NCBI RefSeq assembly: GCF_025751515.1
Contig: NZ_JAOWLE010000005.1
Coordinates: 124,001-188,000 of the forward strand
Length of the DNA stretch: 64,000 bases
Origin: Actibacterium sp. XHP0104
Lineage (GTDB): Bacteria > Pseudomonadota > Alphaproteobacteria > Rhodobacterales > Rhodobacteraceae
Direction: 5' to 3'
A program made the position numbers and the translations under genes. The notes under the pieces were generated by a model. It worked only from the letters and a program-made list of their open reading frames with translations, was not told the DNA's origin and ran no database searches. Position 1 is the first letter of the stretch. The number at the start of each line of letters is the position of its first letter. Positions 60,674 through 64,000 of the stretch are shown here, piece by piece.

Positions 60674-60751
60674 GTCGTCCTCCAGGAACCCAAGTTTACA
60701 CCGGATGGATCTGTATCAGACCCATCCGGCCGTAAGGATCGGTTCGTAGGA

Positions 60752-60976
60752 TTAGACGGCGAACATCAGCAGAAGCGCGACGAGGAACGAGAAGATCCCC
60801 AGGGCTTCCGCGAACGCGATACCGATGAACAGGGTCGCGGTTTGACCACCAGCAGCCGACGGGTTGCGCAGGGCGCCCGACAGGAAGTTGCCGGCCACGT
60901 TGCCAACACCGATGGCAGCAGCGCCAGAACCGATTGCAGCCAGGCCAGCGCCGATGTGTGCGAGATCGCCTTCCAT
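60752..60976 (-). CDS. atpE: ATP synthase F0 subunit c
   Basis: 74-residue double-helix proteolipid. The glycine-rich first helix is [20 protein letters not shown], the polar loop carries ALRNPSA, and the proton-carrying acid in the second helix is Glu57 in [12 protein letters not shown]. No Na+-type ligand set is evident, so proton coupling is expected. A GGAGAT ribosome-binding site precedes it. It is flanked by gaps of 48 and 78 bp, consistent with separately strong translation of this high-copy subunit. Confidence 0.96.
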   Translation of the reverse strand: MEGDLAHIGAGLAAIGSGAAAIGVGNVAGNFLSGALRNPSAAGGQTATLFIGIAFAEALGIFSFLVALLLMFAV

Positions 60977-61024
60977 TTGATATCTCCTTACGATTTTTGG
61001 AAGTTGGATATTCTGTAGTGAACC

Positions 61025-61780
61025 TTAGTGCGACGGATGCAGAGCGTCCTTGAGATACACGCAGGTCAGAATGGTAAACACGTAGGCCTGGATAAAGGCC
61101 ACCAGGACCTCAAGGCCATACATTGCGGTGATCGCCAGCACGGCCAGCGGGGCCACTGCGGTGATCTGCGCAAAGCCAGCGAACACCTTGATCACCGCGT
61201 GGCCGGCCATGATGTTGCCGGCAAGACGAATGAAGTGGCTGACGGGGCGCACAAAGTACGAAATCAGTTCGATGATCGCCAGGATCGGGCGCAGCGCCAG
61301 CGGCGCCGACGAGACCCAGAACAGGCCCAGGAACTTGGTGCCGTTCTTGACAAAGCCAACGACGGTCACGGTGATGAACACGGCCAGCGCCAGCACCACG
61401 GTCACGGCGAAATGCGACGTGGTGGTGAACGACATGGGCAACAGGCCCAGGAAGTTGGCGAAGACGATGAACATGAACAGGGTCATGATGTAGGGGAAGA
61501 ACTTGATCGCGTCCTTGCCGGCCACGTCCTCGACCATCTGGTAGACAAAGCCGTAGGCAAGCTCGGCCACCGACTGGATGCGGCTGGGGATCACGGCGCG
61601 GCCGCGGGTGCCAACCACCAGCAGCAGGAAGATCACCACGATGGTCAGACCCATCCACAGCGTCACGTTGGTGGGGGTATACCAGTTGATCGTATCGCCA
61701 CCGAACAGCGGCTTGACGATGAACTGATCCATCGGGTGGAAAGTCAGACCCGCGCTTTCGCCATGTGCTTCGCTTGCCAC
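61025..61780 (-). CDS. atpB: ATP synthase F0 subunit a
   Basis: 251 residues with five to six membrane helices. The conserved Arg lies in [14 protein letters not shown], and the last helix ends [25 protein letters not shown], with conserved Gln. [20 protein letters not shown] is another signature. It forms the proton half-channels against the c ring. It starts three bases after the atpI stop. Confidence 0.96.
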   Translation of the reverse strand: MASEAHGESAGLTFHPMDQFIVKPLFGGDTINWYTPTNVTLWMGLTIVVIFLLLVVGTRGRAVIPSRIQSVAELAYGFVYQMVEDVAGKDAIKFFPYIMTLFMFIVFANFLGLLPMSFTTTSHFAVTVVLALAVFITVTVVGFVKNGTKFLGLFWVSSAPLALRPILAIIELISYFVRPVSHFIRLAGNIMAGHAVIKVFAGFAQITAVAPLAVLAITAMYGLEVLVAFIQAYVFTILTCVYLKDALHPSH

Positions 61781-61783
61781 GTC

Positions 61784-62113
61784 TTAGTCCCTCTCGTCGT
61801 TCTCGGCCTCGGCCGAACTCTGGTTCTGAAGCTCTTTGGCGGATCGCAGCATCGTCTGCACCCCGGCCACAAAGCCCAGCAGTATGAATATCACCATCAG
61901 AAGCGGTTTAGTGCCGAACAGCGTGTCCAGCCCGAATCCGACGCTGAAGCCGATCAAGAGACCGGCAACAAGTTCCGTCACCATCCTCCAGCCCACCTGG
62001 GCCTGCGAATAGTGTTCCTCCTGGTGCTTCTTGCCCGGTGCGCGCGCTTTCTTCAGCTCGCCGATCCGCTGATCGAGCGTTTCAAGACGCTCTTTATCCT
62101 CCGGATCCACCAT
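61784..62113 (-). CDS. atpI: AtpZ/AtpI-family assembly protein
   Basis: 109 residues. A charged N-terminus (DKERLETLDQRIGELKK) is followed by two membrane helices at ~45-65 (MVTELVAGLLIGFSVGFGLD) and ~70-90 (LLMVIFILLGFVAGVQTM). It assists c-ring assembly or magnesium supply. First gene of the F0 operon, with its promoter 30-60 bp upstream. Confidence 0.9.
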   Translation of the reverse strand: MVDPEDKERLETLDQRIGELKKARAPGKKHQEEHYSQAQVGWRMVTELVAGLLIGFSVGFGLDTLFGTKPLLMVIFILLGFVAGVQTMLRSAKELQNQSSAEAENDERD

Positions 62114-62142
62114 GACAATCGCCCCCTTGGACAGTCGCCGCG

Positions 62143-62171
62143 AACCTAGAAAGCCGGGGGCCCTGAGTCAA
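62143..62171 (-). promoter_or_regulatory. Housekeeping promoter of the F0 ATP synthase operon
   Basis: On the minus strand TTGACT (-35; 62166-62171) and TAGGTT (-10; 62143-62148) are separated by exactly 17 bases, giving a leader of about 25 nt before atpI with its AAGGGGG ribosome-binding site. The remaining ~120 bp to the exporter gene holds AT-rich sequence without a clear element. Confidence 0.75.
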
Positions 62172-62295
62172 GCGCGATCGGCGCCCGAATCCTGCCATGT
62201 AACTAGCTGTAAATAAACGATAATGACCGAACGCACCTCGGGGCCCTGTCGCCCCCGGCCCGCCTGTCCGGCGCTAACAGGGGTAAATCCGTTAT

Positions 62296-63210
62296 TCAAC
62301 CATCTGGTTGATGATCCGGTTTGACCCGCGGCATGTACAGCCTGCGCAGCAGCCGCCCGTCGATGGCGATCAGCCCGGCAAAGATCACCAGCATCCCGAT
62401 CATCTGCGGCAGGTGCAGCTCTTCCTTGAGGACGAACACCCCCAGCACCACGGCAGAGACCGGCGCAATGAAGGTCACGGTCGAGGTGGCTGTCGCGCCG
62501 ACACGCGGCAACAGCCAATAGAGCAGGATGAACGCCGCCGAGGTCAGCACGAACCCGATCACGCCCAGCGCCGCCCAAGTTTGGGGCTGGGTAATCTGCG
62601 GCACGCCCTCGCGCCACAGCGCCAGCGGGGTCAGGATCAGCGTGGCCAGGGTCAGGCTCCAGGCCGTCAGGGCGGTGGGCGGCATGCCCTTGATAGAGCG
62701 GGCATGGTTCATCGCCACGGCGTAGCACAGGGGGGCCAGCGCGGCGAAGAGGATCGCCCACAGCTCTGCCCCGCCGCCCGACCGCAGGGCCGGCAGCGCC
62801 AGCAGCGCGATCCCGGCAAAGCCCGCCAGCACGCCCAGAGATTTCAGCGCGGTCGCCTTTTCACCGCCGGGCCACAGGTGCGATACGATCACCACCATCA
62901 CGGGCGTCAGCGCGTTCACGATACCCGCCGCGCCCGAGCCGATATGCTGTTGTGCCAGCGGATAAACCGAAAGCGGCACGCCATAGAAGAACAGGCCCAG
63001 CACCAGCATCTGCCCCAGCTGGCGCAGCGAGACCGGCACCAGCCCCCCAGTCGCGGCCAGCCAGACCCAACAGCCCAGCGCCCCCAGCGCGATGCGCAGC
63101 ATCGACACCGACAGCGGCCCCAGCTCGCGCAGCAGGATCGCGTTCAGAAAGAACGACGCGCCCCAGCCCATGCCAAGGATAAAAATCAGCACCCAATATC
63201 GCAGCGGCAT
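62296..63210 (-). CDS. DMT-superfamily (EamA) permease
   Basis: 304 residues with ten predicted membrane helices in two EamA repeats (helices from ~5 and from ~150). GMGWGASFFLNAILLRELGPLSVSMLRI and SAAFILLYWLLPRVGATATSTVTFIAPVSAVVLGVFVLKEEL are the standard repeat signatures. It probably exports amino acids or small metabolites. The ATG at 63210 has AAAGGGG upstream. Divergent from the ArsR gene across 96 bp, so it may be that regulator's target. Confidence 0.88.
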   Translation of the reverse strand: MPLRYWVLIFILGMGWGASFFLNAILLRELGPLSVSMLRIALGALGCWVWLAATGGLVPVSLRQLGQMLVLGLFFYGVPLSVYPLAQQHIGSGAAGIVNALTPVMVVIVSHLWPGGEKATALKSLGVLAGFAGIALLALPALRSGGGAELWAILFAALAPLCYAVAMNHARSIKGMPPTALTAWSLTLATLILTPLALWREGVPQITQPQTWAALGVIGFVLTSAAFILLYWLLPRVGATATSTVTFIAPVSAVVLGVFVLKEELHLPQMIGMLVIFAGLIAIDGRLLRRLYMPRVKPDHQPDG

Positions 63211-63306
63211 GGCGTGGCCCCTTTCGCGATCGTTCTTTGCGCAGGCCGCGAGGTTGTCAATCGGCGCGCTCTTTTCCTTGGCGTCACTTGCGGCTAGGGT
63301 TCGCGC

Positions 63307-63639
63307 ATGGCCCAGCTCGACACGATCTTTGCGGCGCTTGCCGATCCGACCCGCCGCCAGATCCTCGAGATGCTGCTCGAGGATGACATGGCCGTGACCG
63401 ACGTGGCCGAGCCGTTTGAGATGTCGCTGGCCGCCATCTCCAAGCACCTGACCATCCTGATGCGCGCCGGGTTGATCAGCCAGGAAAAGCGCGGACGGGT
63501 GAAATGGTGCAAGCTGGAACCTGACGCGCTGCGCGATGCGTCGGTCTGGATGCAAAGCTTTGGCCAGTTCGAGGCGGTCAACCTGGACGCGTTCGAGAAA
63601 TTCCTGGCATCTGAACTGGGCGACAGCCCCGAGGCCTAA
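63307..63639 (+). CDS. ArsR-family winged-helix regulator
   Basis: 110 residues. FAALADPTRRQILEMLLEDDMAVTDVAEPFEMSLAAISKHLTILMRAGLI is a canonical ArsR HTH. There is no ELCVCDL-type metal motif and only one Cys, so it is likely a non-metal member of the type that partners SRPBCC/AHSA1 proteins, although none is adjacent. Its stop lies 10 bp from the convergent LysR fragment. Confidence 0.9.
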   Translation: MAQLDTIFAALADPTRRQILEMLLEDDMAVTDVAEPFEMSLAAISKHLTILMRAGLISQEKRGRVKWCKLEPDALRDASVWMQSFGQFEAVNLDAFEKFLASELGDSPEA

Positions 63640-63649
63640 GCGCGCGCCG

Positions 63650-64000
63650 TCAGACCCACGATTTGGCCGCCTCTTTCAGTGCGGTGGAAAAGGCCTGCAC
63701 CTTGGGCGTGCGGTGCAGATCGACATGGGTGACCAGCCACAGCTCGCTGTCCCATTCGGGCCGGGGCGGCATGACCTGCACCAGATCCCCGGCCTGCTCG
63801 GCACGCCACAGCGGCACGAATCCGATGCCGCCGCCATGTTGCACCGCATCGAACTGATCGCGCGGATCTGACAGGCGCAGGCGAATGTTGTCGGCGGGCA
63901 CATTGGCGCGCATCCATTGGCTGAACAGCGCGCGGTGGTTTTCGTCAAGCGGGCCGACGAACCGGTGGGCGGCGAAATCGCCAGGGCCCTTGGGCATGCC
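63650..64000 (-). CDS. LysR-family regulator, C-terminal part (runs off right edge)
   Basis: The last ~116 residues of a LysR-type effector-binding domain. FVGPLDENHRALFSQWM, LRLSDPRDQFDAVQHGGGIGFVP and a C-terminal LWLVTHVDLHRTPKVQAFSTALKE are the typical second subdomain and final helix of GcvA/GstR-like LysR proteins. The N-terminal HTH lies beyond the window, so its own start and target cannot be judged. Confidence 0.82.
   Translation of the reverse strand, partial: GMPKGPGDFAAHRFVGPLDENHRALFSQWMRANVPADNIRLRLSDPRDQFDAVQHGGGIGFVPLWRAEQAGDLVQVMPPRPEWDSELWLVTHVDLHRTPKVQAFSTALKEAAKSWV

Noticed and set aside
1-64000. CRISPR arrays, insertion sequences, prophage, toxin-antitoxin pairs or rRNA
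   Set aside because: No regular direct repeats with spacers, transposase motifs, phage genes or rRNA sequence were seen on either strand.

Overview
The window is a GC-rich, densely packed chromosomal segment of an alphaproteobacterium, most likely a marine-type Rhodobacteraceae (Roseobacter group). Evidence for this: a stand-alone F0 operon in the order atpI-atpB-atpE-atpF'-atpF with a b' subunit and no F1 genes beside it; family-typical uncharacterised genes (DUF1523, DUF1285, DUF599, a GT14/DUF5928-like protein, CHCC zinc finger, bacterial ALDH16); glcDEF; and a dispersed intergenic repeat of a kind I associate with this family. I see no insertion sequence, prophage, CRISPR array, rRNA or recognisable tRNA. 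Coding density is very high: many neighbours overlap by 1-8 bp and no gene-free stretch exceeds 300 bp.

Layout. (1) 1-7.7 kb: catabolism of protocatechuate/gallate-type aromatics by 4,5-cleavage. A leftward set (ligB partial, ligA, an NAD-binding dehydrogenase, and a LysR regulator with two DNA-binding domains) diverges from a rightward operon galB-ligK-ligU-ligI-ligA-ligB leading to pyruvate and oxaloacetate. (2) 7.7-10.8 kb: a GNAT acetyltransferase and the two-gene carboxyspermidine route to spermidine. (3) 10.8-15.1 kb: an RND efflux pump and its adaptor. (4) 15.2-27 kb: a small unknown gene, deoC with ALDH16, an M20 hydrolase, two small membrane proteins, panC-panB (pantothenate), creatinase, an S58/P1 self-processing hydrolase and a GabD-type dehydrogenase. 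(5) 27-32.5 kb: a periplasmic transglutaminase-like protein divergent from an ECF sigma factor coupled to a membrane-anchored VWA protein, then a CDF metal exporter. (6) 32.5-41.3 kb: hydroxypyruvate isomerase and DUF1285, divergent from a MoxR-DUF58-BatA/DUF4159-GATase-like operon, closed by a convergent DUF599 gene. (7) 41.4-46.8 kb: glycolate oxidase glcDEF, a secreted trypsin-like protease, and an hsp20 gene with a sigma-32-type promoter and a possible RNA thermometer. (8) 46.8-54.1 kb: polA, a CHCC zinc-finger protein, an ABC ATPase without permease, a HIT protein, and a divergent glycosyltransferase/sulfotransferase pair followed by repeats and a possible small RNA. (9) 54.1-59.5 kb: adenosine kinase, endonuclease III, a cysteine hydrolase with its MarR regulator, a methylguanine methyltransferase, an OmpA-like lipoprotein and a FadR-type regulator. 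(10) 59.5-64 kb: the F0 operon with a clear promoter, a DMT exporter, an ArsR regulator and a truncated LysR gene at the right edge.

The best candidates for under-described biology are the tandem-HTH LysR protein controlling a hybrid gal/lig pathway with two ligAB sets and no ligC; the ECF sigma-VWA pair; the GT14/DUF5928-sulfotransferase pair; the four-copy intergenic repeat; and the possible structured transcript at 53940-54042. All functions are inferred by reading translations; no database search was run.
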